Origin: Geminicoccaceae bacterium
Lineage (GTDB): Bacteria > Pseudomonadota > Alphaproteobacteria > Geminicoccales > Geminicoccaceae
Assembly: GCA_020638495.1 (NCBI GenBank)
Contig: JACKIN010000011.1
Coordinates: forward strand, 65,425-129,424
Length of the DNA stretch: 64,000 nt
Reading direction: 5' to 3'
The notes under the pieces were generated by a model. The model worked only from the letters and a program-made list of their open reading frames with translations. It was not told the origin of the DNA and searched no databases. This document shows, one piece after another, positions 1-8,520 of the stretch; the stretch's first letter is position 1, and the number at the start of each line of letters is the position of its first letter. Position numbers and translations under genes: made by a program.

Positions 1-46
1 AGAGCTTCGGGTTGGCCCGGATCAGGGCCTTCTGCATGGCGTCCAA
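1..46 (-). CDS. Partial gene at left edge, product unknown
   Basis: Only the first 15 codons lie in the window (MDAMQKALIRANPKL, starting at a TTG). GGGAGG at 53-58 sits six bases before the TTG, which is better spacing than for the in-frame ATG at 35-37. The gene lies 18 bases downstream of the second ABC permease on the same strand and is probably the next gene of that operon. Too little is visible to assign a family. An ATP-binding subunit or another catabolic enzyme are both possible, because the visible operon has no ATPase gene. Confidence 0.5.
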   Translation of the reverse strand, partial: MDAMQKALIRANPKL

Positions 47-64
47 GTGCGACCTCCCGGCTGA

Positions 65-895
65 CTAGCCTTTGAGCGAGCCGGCGGTCATGCCGGCGAT
101 GACGTATTTCTGCACGGCGATCACGAAGATCAGGATCGGCAGGAGCTGCAGCGTGGCGGCGGCGAAGAGCACCCCCCACTCGACCCCGTCCACCGCACCC
201 ACCATCTCGCTGAGGATCAAGGGTGCCGTCTTCGCCTCGGTGGTGGTGAAGATGAAGGCGAAGAGGAACTCGTTCCACGAGAAGATCAAAACGAAGGTCG
301 AGGCCGCGATCATGCCCTGGGCGGCGAGCGGCACGATGACGTGGCGGAGGATCTGCCAGACGCCGGCGCCGTCGATGATCGCCGCCTCCTCGAGCTCGAC
401 CGGGATCTGGTCGATGAAGGCCTTCATGATCCAGGTGTTGAGCGAGACGAAGAAGGTCGCATAGAGCAGGATGAGGACGGTGTGGGTGTCGTTCAGCCGA
501 AGCCAGTTGACGACCGGGAAGAGCGGCAGGGTGACGACGATGGGCGGCACCATGCGGATGACGATCATCATGAAGGCGCTGGCCGCGAGCTTGCGGCTCC
601 GGACCCTGGCATAGACGTAGCCGGCGAGCGTGGTGACGACCACGGTGAGGATCGTGGCCCCGGTGGTGACGATCAGGCTGCTCTGGAGCGCTTCGAAGAA
701 CTCGGGCCAACGCACGATGAGCGCTCGATAATTCTCGAACGTGGGCGAGAAGAGCAGCTTCGGCGGGAAGGCCAGGATCTCGCGTGGCGGCTTGAACGAC
801 GAGAGCACGACGATGAGGATCGGCAGCCCCGACCAGATGGCGATCAGCGCCAGGGCCGCGAGCTTGCCGGCGCGCCTGGTGGGCCCCTCACGCAT
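65..895 (-). CDS. Carbohydrate ABC transporter permease, MalG/UgpE type
   Basis: This is one of two inner-membrane subunits of a sugar-type (CUT1-like) ABC importer. The 276-residue protein has about six hydrophobic segments. It carries the EAA loop that docks the ATPase at residues 169-190 (EEAAIIDGAG, then a conserved VPL). The length is normal for a MalG-type permease. It overlaps the preceding permease gene by 8 bases, so the two are probably co-translated. The substrate cannot be read from the sequence. The neighbouring enolase-superfamily enzyme suggests a sugar acid or related compound. Confidence 0.93.
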   Translation of the reverse strand: MREGPTRRAGKLAALALIAIWSGLPILIVVLSSFKPPREILAFPPKLLFSPTFENYRALIVRWPEFFEALQSSLIVTTGATILTVVVTTLAGYVYARVRSRKLAASAFMMIVIRMVPPIVVTLPLFPVVNWLRLNDTHTVLILLYATFFVSLNTWIMKAFIDQIPVELEEAAIIDGAGVWQILRHVIVPLAAQGMIAASTFVLIFSWNEFLFAFIFTTTEAKTAPLILSEMVGAVDGVEWGVLFAAATLQLLPILIFVIAVQKYVIAGMTAGSLKG

Positions 896-1766
896 CGGCG
901 CTCAGCATGCGCTTGTACATCTCGCGCAGATACACGGCCGAGATGAGCAGCGTGCCGACCACCATGAGCCAGCCGATGGCCGAGGCCACGCCGAACTCCT
1001 GGTAGCGAAAGGCGTGGCGGTAGAGATAGGTCGCGAGCACCTCCGTCTGCCGCGCCGGCCCGCCGCCGGTGAGCAGCCAGACCTCGGCGAAGAGGCGAAA
1101 GGCGAAGACGTAGCGGAACATCAACGCCACCAGGATCGCCGGCATGAGGATCGGCACGGTGATCCTGGCGAAGCGGTGCCAGGCATTGGCACCGTCGATC
1201 GCCGCACTCTCGTAGAGCTCCTTCGGCACGCCGAGCAGGGCCGAGTAGAGGATCAGGAAGCTGAACGGCAAATGCAGCCAGATGCTCAAGAGCGAGACCA
1301 GCGTCAGGGCCGACCAGCGGTCGGTGGTCCAGGCGAGCTCCGGCAGGCCAACGAGGGCGATGAGCCCCGAGATCAGCCCGACATCGGGCTCCAGCATGTA
1401 TTTCCAGATGACCACCGCGACGACCTCGCTCACCGCGTAGGGTGCCAGGATGATCGAGATCATCGTGCGGCGGAACGGCACGCCCGAGGCGAAGAGCGTC
1501 GCCATGGCGAGGGCGGCGACGAGCTCGACATAGACGACGACGTTGACGACGACGAAGGTGTTGACCAGCGCGTGCCAGAAATAGGGGTCGGCCAGCACCG
1601 TCGCATAATTGGCGAGGCCGACGAACACCGGCGCTTGGCCGAAGCTCGTCGTGTGCAGGCTGAGCCAGAGCACCCAGAGCGACGGCAGGCCGATCACCAG
1701 CACCAGCATGAGCTGGACGGGTGCCACCATGACGGCATGGGCGACCCTGGTCGACATCGCCTTCAT
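888..1766 (-). CDS. Carbohydrate ABC transporter permease, MalF/UgpA type
   Basis: This is the first of the two permease subunits of the sugar-type ABC importer. The 292-residue protein has about six membrane segments. Its EAA loop (ESAAIDGANAWHRF, ending VPIL) lies at about residues 186-206. The start ATG overlaps the stop of the upstream PLP-enzyme gene as ATGA (1763-1766). An in-frame ATG three codons later is an alternative start. The 8-base overlap with the second permease supports a single transcript. It should pair with the binding protein encoded at 2793-4073. Confidence 0.93.
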   Translation of the reverse strand: MKAMSTRVAHAVMVAPVQLMLVLVIGLPSLWVLWLSLHTTSFGQAPVFVGLANYATVLADPYFWHALVNTFVVVNVVVYVELVAALAMATLFASGVPFRRTMISIILAPYAVSEVVAVVIWKYMLEPDVGLISGLIALVGLPELAWTTDRWSALTLVSLLSIWLHLPFSFLILYSALLGVPKELYESAAIDGANAWHRFARITVPILMPAILVALMFRYVFAFRLFAEVWLLTGGGPARQTEVLATYLYRHAFRYQEFGVASAIGWLMVVGTLLISAVYLREMYKRMLSADA

Positions 1767-2782
1767 GAAAAGGCGCTGTTTCCGAGGCTCCGGGCGATGG
1801 CAGCACTCTGGGCGAAGAGGCCGGGTGCACCGCCGGTATGGACGAAGACGACGCCCGCCCCTGCCTCGATGCTGCCTTCACCGAGCCGACCGATCAGCCC
1901 GGCGAGCGCCTTTGCGGTGTAGGCCGGGTCGAGCACGAGCCCGCCGGCCCGGCCCGCAAGGGCGAGGGCCTGGAGCGAGGCCGGGCTGGAGAGGCCATAG
2001 CCCGGGGCGATGAAGCGATCGTCGACGACGAGCCGGCTCGGGTCGATCCTCGCCTCCAGGCCCAGCAGCGCTGCCGTCTCCTCGGCGCGGCGCAGGATCA
2101 GCGGGCGGATGAAGCTCTCCGGGCTGCTGGACGGAGATCGCCAGCACCTGCGTCGCGAGGCCCGCGGCGGCGAAGCCGGCGAGCAGGCCGGCCGCCGTGA
2201 GGCCGGAGCCGGCGGCGAGGCAGACGAGGCCGGCGGCTCTGCGCACTGGGCCGCAAGCTCGTCCGCGAGGCTGACGGCCGCAGCAGCGGCCAGCGCACCC
2301 GTTCGCCCCGGCAGGCGGATCTGCCAGGGCCGCCGGCCAGCGTCGCGCGCCGCCTGCTCCAGCGCGTCCAGCCGCTCCTGGACCGCATCGGCATAGGGAT
2401 CGGTCGTGTCGATCCAGTAGATTTCGGCACCGAAGAGCCGGTCGAGCAGGAGATTGCCCAAGGGCTCCGCCGTGCCGTCGCCGCGCAGCAGCAGCACGCA
2501 GCGCCAGCCGAGCACGGCGCAGGCGGCGGCGGTTGCGCGGCAGAAATTGGACTGGGCACCGGCGGTGGTGACGATGGTATCGGCCCCCGCCGCCTTCGCC
2601 TCGGCGAGGAGGACCTCGAGCTGGCGGGGCTTGTTGCCGCCGAGCCCGAGGCCCGAGAGATCCTCGCGCTTGAGCAGGAGCCCCGGGCAGCCGATGGCGG
2701 CCCCGAGCCCGGGGGCCGCCTCGAGTTGCGTCGGCAGGTGCGCCAGCTTCAACCGTGCCAGCGTGATCGGTTCCCGGGGCAC
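1763..2782 (-). CDS. PLP-dependent D-cysteine desulfhydrase/ACC deaminase family enzyme, carrying two compensating frameshifts
   Basis: This is a fold-type II PLP enzyme. The PLP lysine is in GGNKPRQLE and a late TGGAPGLFA matches the family (D-cysteine desulfhydrase, ACC deaminase, L-cysteate sulfo-lyase). GTG at 2780-2782 is preferred because GAGG lies 8 bases before it; GTG at 2789-2791 is the alternative. As written, the reading frame from about 2240 to 2121 gives a Ser/Pro/Ala-rich stretch. The neighbouring frame there reads GLVCLAAGSGLTAAG, which is the expected phosphate-binding loop. One missing base near 2231-2239 and one extra base in the GGG at 2121-2123 explain this. The gene is either damaged or mis-sequenced. 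It sits between the binding-protein and permease genes, so its substrate probably comes through that transporter. Confidence 0.8.
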   Translation of the reverse strand: MPREPITLARLKLAHLPTQLEAAPGLGAAIGCPGLLLKREDLSGLGLGGNKPRQLEVLLAEAKAAGADTIVTTAGAQSNFCRATAAACAVLGWRCVLLLRGDGTAEPLGNLLLDRLFGAEIYWIDTTDPYADAVQERLDALEQAARDAGRRPWQIRLPGRTGALAAAAAVSLADELAAQCAEPPASSASPPAPASRRPACSPASPPRASRRRCWRSPSSSPESFIRPLILRRAEETAALLGLEARIDPSRLVVDDRFIAPGYGLSSPASLQALALAGRAGGLVLDPAYTAKALAGLIGRLGEGSIEAGAGVVFVHTGGAPGLFAQSAAIARSLGNSAFS

Positions 2783-2792
2783 CTGCCTCACC

Positions 2793-4073
2793 TCACTGCG
2801 GCAGCAGCGGTTCGACCCGCGTCTTGACCGACTCCATGGCATCGGCGACCGGCTTCATGCCGAGCACCGCGGCCTGCAGTTCCTCGACGAAGATGTCCGA
2901 CGCCTTGGCGGCGTTGTCGAAGGGCGGCAATGGCACCCGCCCGACCAGCAGCACGGCCTTCTCGTCCGCCGCATAGGCCAGCTTCTCCTGCATCTCCGGG
3001 CTGTCATAGGTCGAGGCGCGCACGGGGCCGTTGCCGTTGAGCGCCGCCATCAGCGTGCTTTCCTTGCTCGCCATGGTGCGGACCAGATCCCATGCCAGAT
3101 CCTTGTTCTGCGAGTTGGCCGGGATGACCATGGTCCAGAACTCGACCTTGGCCGGGGCGACGTCGAACTGGTCCTTGAATGCCGCGGCAACCGGCAGGGC
3201 TACCGTCTTGATATTGCCCGCTTCCTCGGACTTCTCGGGGTCGTTATAGATGCGGTTGCGACCGCAGGAGGTGGTGGTCATGGCGGCCCGCCCGGTCTGC
3301 ATCCAGGTATTGACCTCCTCGTCCTGGATGGCCGCCCAGTTGCGCGGCATCACCCCCTCCTCGTAAAAGTCGCGCAGCATCTGGACGGCATTCATCATGC
3401 CCTCCCCGGTGGTCGCCACCTCGTAGTCGAGCGTGATGAAGTCGCCGTTCCAGGCGCGCGCCAGGTCGACCGTATTGGCGTAGCCGAGACCATTGATGAG
3501 AAAGCCGTGGACCTTGGTGCCGTCGTCGCGCTCGAAGGTGAGCGCCCGCGCCGCCTCGATCAGCTCCTCCATGGTCTCGGGCGGCTCGATGCCCTTCTCC
3601 TCGAGCAGCCGCGCATTGTAGTGGAAGCAGGACGAGGCATGGCGGAAGGGAATGCCATAGAGCTCGTCATTGAAGGTCATGGCGTCCCTGAGGCCCGGGA
3701 AGATGTCCTCGATGTCCTCGACGGGGTTCGCCGCCTGATGCGCGTTCAGGGGCTCGAGCAGGGTGGTCACGCTCTCGACCGCGTGGGTGTTCAAGAAGAA
3801 CGCGATGTCGATCGTCGTCTCGGGCAATTGCAGCTCGCGGAAGAGCCGCTCGTGCAGGGCACCCGTATCCAGCGTCACCCACTCGATGCCGACGCCGTTC
3901 TCCGCCTGCCAGTTGGCGGTGATGTCATTGCCCTCGGCGGTGGCCACCGTCTGGTGGACGCGGTGGGCGATGATGGTGAGGTTCTCCGGCTTGTCCTGGG
4001 CGATCGCCGGGGCCGCCAGCGTCATCGCCAGCGCACTGGCCATCAGGCCGAGCTTCGTCGCTGTTCCGGTCAC
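2793..4073 (-). CDS. Extracellular sugar-binding protein of ABC transporter
   Basis: This is a periplasmic solute-binding protein of the family 1 (sugar) type. It has a typical Sec signal peptide in the first 25 residues (TATKLGLMASALAMTLAAPAIAQ) and a mature part of about 400 residues. Motifs such as ELYGIPFRH and TGRAAMTTTS resemble those of sugar-binding proteins. The GTG at 4071-4073 is chosen because GGGAGG lies five bases before it and it overlaps the RpiR stop as GTGA. Longer in-frame starts would add a charged, non-signal leader. It delivers substrate to the permeases at 65-1766. Confidence 0.9.
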   Translation of the reverse strand: MTGTATKLGLMASALAMTLAAPAIAQDKPENLTIIAHRVHQTVATAEGNDITANWQAENGVGIEWVTLDTGALHERLFRELQLPETTIDIAFFLNTHAVESVTTLLEPLNAHQAANPVEDIEDIFPGLRDAMTFNDELYGIPFRHASSCFHYNARLLEEKGIEPPETMEELIEAARALTFERDDGTKVHGFLINGLGYANTVDLARAWNGDFITLDYEVATTGEGMMNAVQMLRDFYEEGVMPRNWAAIQDEEVNTWMQTGRAAMTTTSCGRNRIYNDPEKSEEAGNIKTVALPVAAAFKDQFDVAPAKVEFWTMVIPANSQNKDLAWDLVRTMASKESTLMAALNGNGPVRASTYDSPEMQEKLAYAADEKAVLLVGRVPLPPFDNAAKASDIFVEELQAAVLGMKPVADAMESVKTRVEPLLPQ

Positions 4074-5005
4074 GTCTGCCTCCCTTTGTGCTGACCATTG
4101 TCGCGCCGCCGGCGAGCCTTGCCGGCGCCGCTTCCCTCGCCGTCGGCGATCCACTGATCGCTCAACGAATCCTTGATGTGCTCGAACCGCGCGGTGACGC
4201 CGGGCCCGCGGGCCTGGGTCACGAGGATCACCAAGAGATCGACCACCGCCAGCTGGACGAGGCGCGTGGTCATCGGCGCGTAGATGAAAGTGTCCTCGGG
4301 CGGGTCGACATCGAGCAGGAGATCGGTCGCCGCCGCGAGCGGCGAGCCCTTGCGGGTCACCGCGATGGTGAAGGCGCCGTTCTCACGCGCCACCCGGACC
4401 GAGCGCAGGATGTCCCTGATCCGGCCGTTATAGGAGAAGGCGATGGCGACATCGCCCGGCGCCAGCGTGGCCGCCGCCATGGTCTGCAGATGGGTGTCGG
4501 GCCTGGCCGCGCAGTTGATGTCGAGGCGCATGAACTTCTGCTGCGCGTCGCTCGCCACCGTGTTGGCGAGCCCGACCCCGAAGAGCTCGAGCCGTCGCGC
4601 ACCGTCGATCCGCGCCACCGCCGCCGCCAGCGCCGCGTCGTCGAGCGACTGCTGCAGCGTGCCGAGCGCGTTGATCGAGGATTGCACGACCTTGTGGCGG
4701 ACGGTGGCGAGGTCGTCGCCGAAGTCGATCTCGCGATGCAGATAGGGTGCACCACCGACCGCCAGCGCCCTTGCCAGCTCGATCTTGAAGTGCGGATAGC
4801 CGTCGAGCCCGAGCGAGCGGCAGAAGCGGAGCACGGTCGGCTCGCTGACTCCGGCGTGGCCGGCGAGGGAGGCCAGCGTCATGCGCGGCACCTGCTCCGG
4901 GTGCGCCAACACCACGTCAGCGACGCGCGTCTCGGACGGGCTGAGCCTGACGGCCTCGCTGCCCAGCCGGGCGAGGAAATCGGCGGCCTCTAGCGCTCCG
5001 TCCAC
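4070..5005 (-). CDS. RpiR-family transcriptional regulator (HTH + SIS domain)
   Basis: This 311-residue regulator has an N-terminal RpiR helix-turn-helix at about residues 15-80 (TLASLAGHAGVSEPTVLRFC). A SIS sugar-phosphate-binding domain covers about residues 115-260 (LFGVGLANTVASDAQQKF, then AFSYNGRIRD). Such proteins sense phosphorylated sugars or related acids. The GTG at 5003-5005 lies inside the end of the enolase gene and has a purine-rich AGGTGGAGAA before it. The stop overlaps the binding-protein start (GTGA). It probably controls this operon, with the inverted repeat at 6174-6196 as a candidate site (inference). Confidence 0.9.
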   Translation of the reverse strand: MDGALEAADFLARLGSEAVRLSPSETRVADVVLAHPEQVPRMTLASLAGHAGVSEPTVLRFCRSLGLDGYPHFKIELARALAVGGAPYLHREIDFGDDLATVRHKVVQSSINALGTLQQSLDDAALAAAVARIDGARRLELFGVGLANTVASDAQQKFMRLDINCAARPDTHLQTMAAATLAPGDVAIAFSYNGRIRDILRSVRVARENGAFTIAVTRKGSPLAAATDLLLDVDPPEDTFIYAPMTTRLVQLAVVDLLVILVTQARGPGVTARFEHIKDSLSDQWIADGEGSGAGKARRRRDNGQHKGRQT

Positions 5006-6105
5006 TTCTCCACCTCGGCCATGTCGAGCTCGACGCCGAGCCCCGGACCCGGCGGCAACGGCAGGTTGCCGTCCTTGATCTGGTCGATGCGCCCCTGCGG
5101 CTCCCTGACCAGCCGGTCGCGCAGCGGGTTGGGAAAGATCATGCACTCGAAGGTGAGGAAATTCGGCATGGCGGCGGCGAGGTGCAGGCTGGCGGCGGCG
5201 CAGACTGCCCCCGAGGCACCGACATGCGGCGCGTAGGGCACGTGCAACGCGTTGGCGAGGTAGGCGATCTTGCGGGTCTCGCTGATGCCGCCCGAGCGGG
5301 CGACGTCCGGCTGGACGACGCCTACTGCGCGTGACGTGAGCAGCGGGGCGGCTCCGTATGCCGTGTGCTCGCTCTCCCCGGCGGCAAGGCGCAAGGGCAG
5401 CTTCTGGCGGAGCCAGCGATAGCCCTCGATGTCCTCCGGGACGATCGGCTCCTCGAACCAGTAGTAACCCAGTTCGGCCAGCCCCTTGCCCACCTCGAGC
5501 GCATCGTCGACGTCGAAGATCCAGTTGGAGTCGGCCATGAGACGGATCTTCGGCCCGGCAATCTCGCGCACCAGCCTGGCCCGGTCGAGAGCGGCCTCGA
5601 CAGGGGCGCCGAGCTTGACCTTGATCTCCTGAAAGCCCCAGCCCACACAGTCCTCGACCACCTTGTCGGCGGCCGCGTCATCGACCCAAGGGATCGAGGA
5701 GGCATAGGCCCGGATGCTCGGCCGGCCCATATGGCCGAGCAATTCGTAGACCGGGCGGTCCGTCGCCTTGCCCATGATGTCCCAGAGTGCCGTGTCGATG
5801 GCGGCGATCGCCTCGATCAGCATGCCGCCCGAGCGGCCGGAGAAGGTCCGGTAGAGCTTCTGCCAGATGGCCTCGACGGCGAACGGGTCCATGCCCTTGA
5901 TCTTCGGTGCCAGGAGCCCGTCGACCAGTTCGGCATATGATTTGGGGCCGAAGCGGGCCAAGGCCTCGCCGACGCCGGTGATTCCGGCATCGGTCTCGAC
6001 CACCACGATCAGGATCGAGATGGTGCCGAACGAGCCCTGCGAGGTGCGCTGCAGGTCGCCGATCGGCACGGTCAGCGGATAGGTGCGAATACCCGTGATG
6101 CGCAA
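4990..6105 (-). CDS. Mandelate racemase/muconate lactonizing enzyme family (enolase superfamily)
   Basis: This 371-residue TIM-barrel enzyme abstracts the alpha-proton of a carboxylate substrate. The catalytic residues of the mandelate racemase subgroup are all visible: KVK at 162-164, metal ligands D192 (ADSN), E218 (FEEP) and E244 (GESE), then D267 and H294 (APHVGA), the usual Asp-His dyad. The family includes sugar-acid dehydratases and racemases; the substrate cannot be assigned by eye. It is the first gene of the operon containing an RpiR regulator and a sugar-type ABC importer, so a catabolic dehydratase or racemase is likely. Confidence 0.92.
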   Translation of the reverse strand: MRITGIRTYPLTVPIGDLQRTSQGSFGTISILIVVVETDAGITGVGEALARFGPKSYAELVDGLLAPKIKGMDPFAVEAIWQKLYRTFSGRSGGMLIEAIAAIDTALWDIMGKATDRPVYELLGHMGRPSIRAYASSIPWVDDAAADKVVEDCVGWGFQEIKVKLGAPVEAALDRARLVREIAGPKIRLMADSNWIFDVDDALEVGKGLAELGYYWFEEPIVPEDIEGYRWLRQKLPLRLAAGESEHTAYGAAPLLTSRAVGVVQPDVARSGGISETRKIAYLANALHVPYAPHVGASGAVCAAASLHLAAAMPNFLTFECMIFPNPLRDRLVREPQGRIDQIKDGNLPLPPGPGLGVELDMAEVEKWTER

Positions 6106-6173
6106 GCGCCGCCTCCCCGCGGCTGTTGTCCGTCCAGCTCACTCAACTACGGGATCAGGCGGTCGTCAACACG

Positions 6174-6196
6174 CAATCGACCGATTTCGGTAATTG
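6174..6196. promoter_or_regulatory. Inverted repeat and possible promoter upstream of the catabolic operon
   Basis: The arms CAAT-N2-ACCGA and TCGGT-N1-ATTG flank a TT centre, a near-perfect 23-base inverted repeat. On the minus strand a TTGACG (-35-like) lies at 6164-6169, just downstream of the repeat, but no good -10 box follows it. The site is about 70-90 bases before the enolase-superfamily gene. It is a plausible operator for the RpiR regulator in the same operon; this is inference. Confidence 0.4.
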
Positions 6197-6227
6197 AGCT
6201 ACAGGACGGCAGCGCCGGGCAAGGCCC

Positions 6228-6461
6228 TCAGCCGGAGGTCTGGGCCGCCCCTACCAGGGCATCCAGCTGGGCCGCTGTCGTGGTGTTCTCGATCTCGTCC
6301 ATCGAGAGCTGCACGCCGAACTCCTCCTCGAGCGCCGTCACCAGCCTGAGGTGATTGAGGGAATCCCAGGCCGGATGCTCGTCGCGCGTCAGCTCCGGCG
6401 TGACCGAGGCCACCGGGATGTCGAGGGTCTCGGCGATCAACTCAGCCAGCTTGGGGTTCAT
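6228..6461 (-). CDS. Acyl carrier protein, partner of the FkbH-like enzyme
   Basis: This is a 77-residue free-standing carrier protein. The phosphopantetheine attachment serine is S34 in AWDSLNHL, and the acidic helix after it (ALEEEFGVQL) is typical. The ATG at 6459-6461 follows GGAG at a 9-base gap and lies inside the end of the FkbH-like gene, a 20-base overlap that indicates coupled translation. In known systems the FkbH protein loads a glyceryl group onto such a carrier protein. No ketosynthase or other polyketide gene is nearby. Confidence 0.9.
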   Translation of the reverse strand: MNPKLAELIAETLDIPVASVTPELTRDEHPAWDSLNHLRLVTALEEEFGVQLSMDEIENTTTAAQLDALVGAAQTSG

Positions 6462-8331
6462 CCTCGCGTTCTCCATTGTCGATGGTGATGCCCGTGACGG
6501 GCAAGGGTTTGGCCTCGCCGATGGCGAGACGAAAATGACGGTCGTCGGGCGCCGAGGTGTCACCCAGCGGTGCCTCGGCAAAACCCTGCGCCGTGAAGAA
6601 ATCGGCCGACGGCTTGTTCTTCCTGGTCGGCCTGAAAACCGCCTCGAGCTGGCCGTCCGGCCGCCAGTCTGCCGCCACCGCCTTGATCCGGTTGCCCATG
6701 GCCGTCTCGACCCCGCGGCCCATGGCCCGGCAGCTCAGGATCACGCTGTCCACGGCGACACTCTGCGCCCGGCGCTCGAGGAGGAAGAGCCCGACAATGC
6801 CGAGATCGCCGAAGCGGTCACGCGCCGCCACCACCTCGAGATGCCAGTCAGGCGACAGCATGAAGCGCTCGAGCTCGGCCGGCTTGTAGCGCTTGGTCGT
6901 GACGTTGAACTGGTTGGTCTTGGCGAAGAGCTGGTGCACGCGGGTGAGCTCGGCCCGGGTCGCGGGCCAGCAGGTCAGCGCCGTGCCGAGGCTCTCGAGA
7001 TAGGCCTGCATGTCGCCGACCTCGACCCGGCTCGCTTCCCGCTTCGCCTCCTCGTGATACTGCTCGGTCTTGCGCAGGTCCTCGTCGGTGAGGGCCATGC
7101 GCTCGAGCTCCGGCAGGTCGAGCAGCAGGTGGGCATATTCCGCCGGGTCGCGCGGCAAATGGACCGTCCGCACCTCCGGCATGAGCTGGCGAACGAGCTC
7201 GCACTCGGCCGGGTTGTCGTCGATGAAGACGAGGCTGTCCGTGCCGATGTTGAGATCGGTGGCGATGGCGGCGAGATTGTCGTGCTTGGGCTCCCAGTTG
7301 ACGCGCGACGCGGCGAAATCCGACCACTGCAGCGGCATGTCGCTGCGCAGGCGGAAGGCCTCGGCCACGTCTTCCGGGTTGTTCTTGCTGCAGGCGGCGA
7401 GCAGGAAGCCCCGTCGCTGCACCGCCTTGATCGCCTGCTGGAAGGCCCGGAACGCCTCGCCCACCGGGTCGCCCCGGGCGATGCGGATGCCGTCCGGCCC
7501 CTCCTCGCCCAGCACGCCACCCCAGAGCGTGTTGTCGAGATCGAGGACGAGGCATTTCTTCGGCGGCAGGACGAGGCTGGCGAAATGGCGCGCCAGCAGC
7601 TCGGCCAGCTCCGGCAGGGCCGCCTCGGCCCAGGCGAGCTTGCCGAGATGGGCCATGCGGGCGTTGTGCACCGCCCGCCTGCCGGTCGTTGCTAGCGCCT
7701 GGTCGACATCGACGACGAAAACCTGCGGGTCGCTCGACCAGTCCCGGAAGAGCCGGGCGTTCAGCGTGGCATATAGCTCCGCCTCGCCCATGCCGAGCTT
7801 GGCATCGGCGAGCCCGAGATGCGGCCGGCGCGGCCGCCAGAAATTGCCGATCAACAGGGTCGCCCCGGTGGCAGCCTTGGCGGCCTCCACCCAGGCCGCC
7901 ACCTGCCCGAGCGCCTCCTCCACCAGTCCCTGCCGGTCCTTCAGCGACAGCGCCGCGAGCCCGGCCGGCAACACCGGCAGCAATCGCTGGAGATCGAGCG
8001 TGAGGAAAACGACATGCGGGTCGAAGTCCGCCAGCCCCTGGGCCGGATCGAGCACGGCCTGCATGTGCTGGTCATAGGGCCCTACCTGCCCCTCGACGAC
8101 CACCCCCCGGCTGAGTGCGACACCGGTGACGCAGCGGGCGAAGAGATCGAGCGTGTGGTTGCCGAGATAGAGCACGCGCAGGTCCGGTGCCGGCGCCAGC
8201 GCCTCGAGCCGCCGCGCCAGCCGCTCCGCCTCGCGCACCGAGAGCCCACTCGCCGCCCGCTCGCCGGCCACGGCCTTCAGGGCCGCCAGATCGCCGGCCC
8301 CGTCGACCGCAGCGCGCCAGTCGTCGCTCAT
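6442..8331 (-). CDS. FkbH-like HAD-IIIC phosphatase/glyceryl-ACP synthase
   Basis: The 629-residue protein has three parts. Residues 1-250 form an SGNH/flavodoxin-like N-terminal region. The HAD phosphatase motif CLVLDLDNTLWGG is at 260-272, with catalytic aspartates at 264 and 266 and a Cys just before them. A C-terminal GNAT-like region from about residue 470 includes VVAARDRFGDLGIVGLF. FkbH/OzmB proteins dephosphorylate 1,3-bisphosphoglycerate and pass the glyceryl group to a carrier protein. The adjacent carrier-protein gene overlaps by 20 bases, which fits that role. The end product is unknown here. Confidence 0.9.
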   Translation of the reverse strand: MSDDWRAAVDGAGDLAALKAVAGERAASGLSVREAERLARRLEALAPAPDLRVLYLGNHTLDLFARCVTGVALSRGVVVEGQVGPYDQHMQAVLDPAQGLADFDPHVVFLTLDLQRLLPVLPAGLAALSLKDRQGLVEEALGQVAAWVEAAKAATGATLLIGNFWRPRRPHLGLADAKLGMGEAELYATLNARLFRDWSSDPQVFVVDVDQALATTGRRAVHNARMAHLGKLAWAEAALPELAELLARHFASLVLPPKKCLVLDLDNTLWGGVLGEEGPDGIRIARGDPVGEAFRAFQQAIKAVQRRGFLLAACSKNNPEDVAEAFRLRSDMPLQWSDFAASRVNWEPKHDNLAAIATDLNIGTDSLVFIDDNPAECELVRQLMPEVRTVHLPRDPAEYAHLLLDLPELERMALTDEDLRKTEQYHEEAKREASRVEVGDMQAYLESLGTALTCWPATRAELTRVHQLFAKTNQFNVTTKRYKPAELERFMLSPDWHLEVVAARDRFGDLGIVGLFLLERRAQSVAVDSVILSCRAMGRGVETAMGNRIKAVAADWRPDGQLEAVFRPTRKNKPSADFFTAQGFAEAPLGDTSAPDDRHFRLAIGEAKPLPVTGITIDNGEREDEPQAG

Positions 8332-8520
8332 TGCCGCTCGCCCTTGCTTCTTCTGGGAAATCGCCCGAGAGCCGGCCCCATCGCGGCAAGGCTCGTCGTG
8401 CCGCCACTAAGCGTCGAATGGCGGTTGCGTCAACCGGCGGACGAAGACAGCGTTGGCGCCCCTCGCCCGGTGGCGGGCGACAGCCGCCTCGGCTATCATG
8501 CCGGATGAAAGGGGTGGTCG

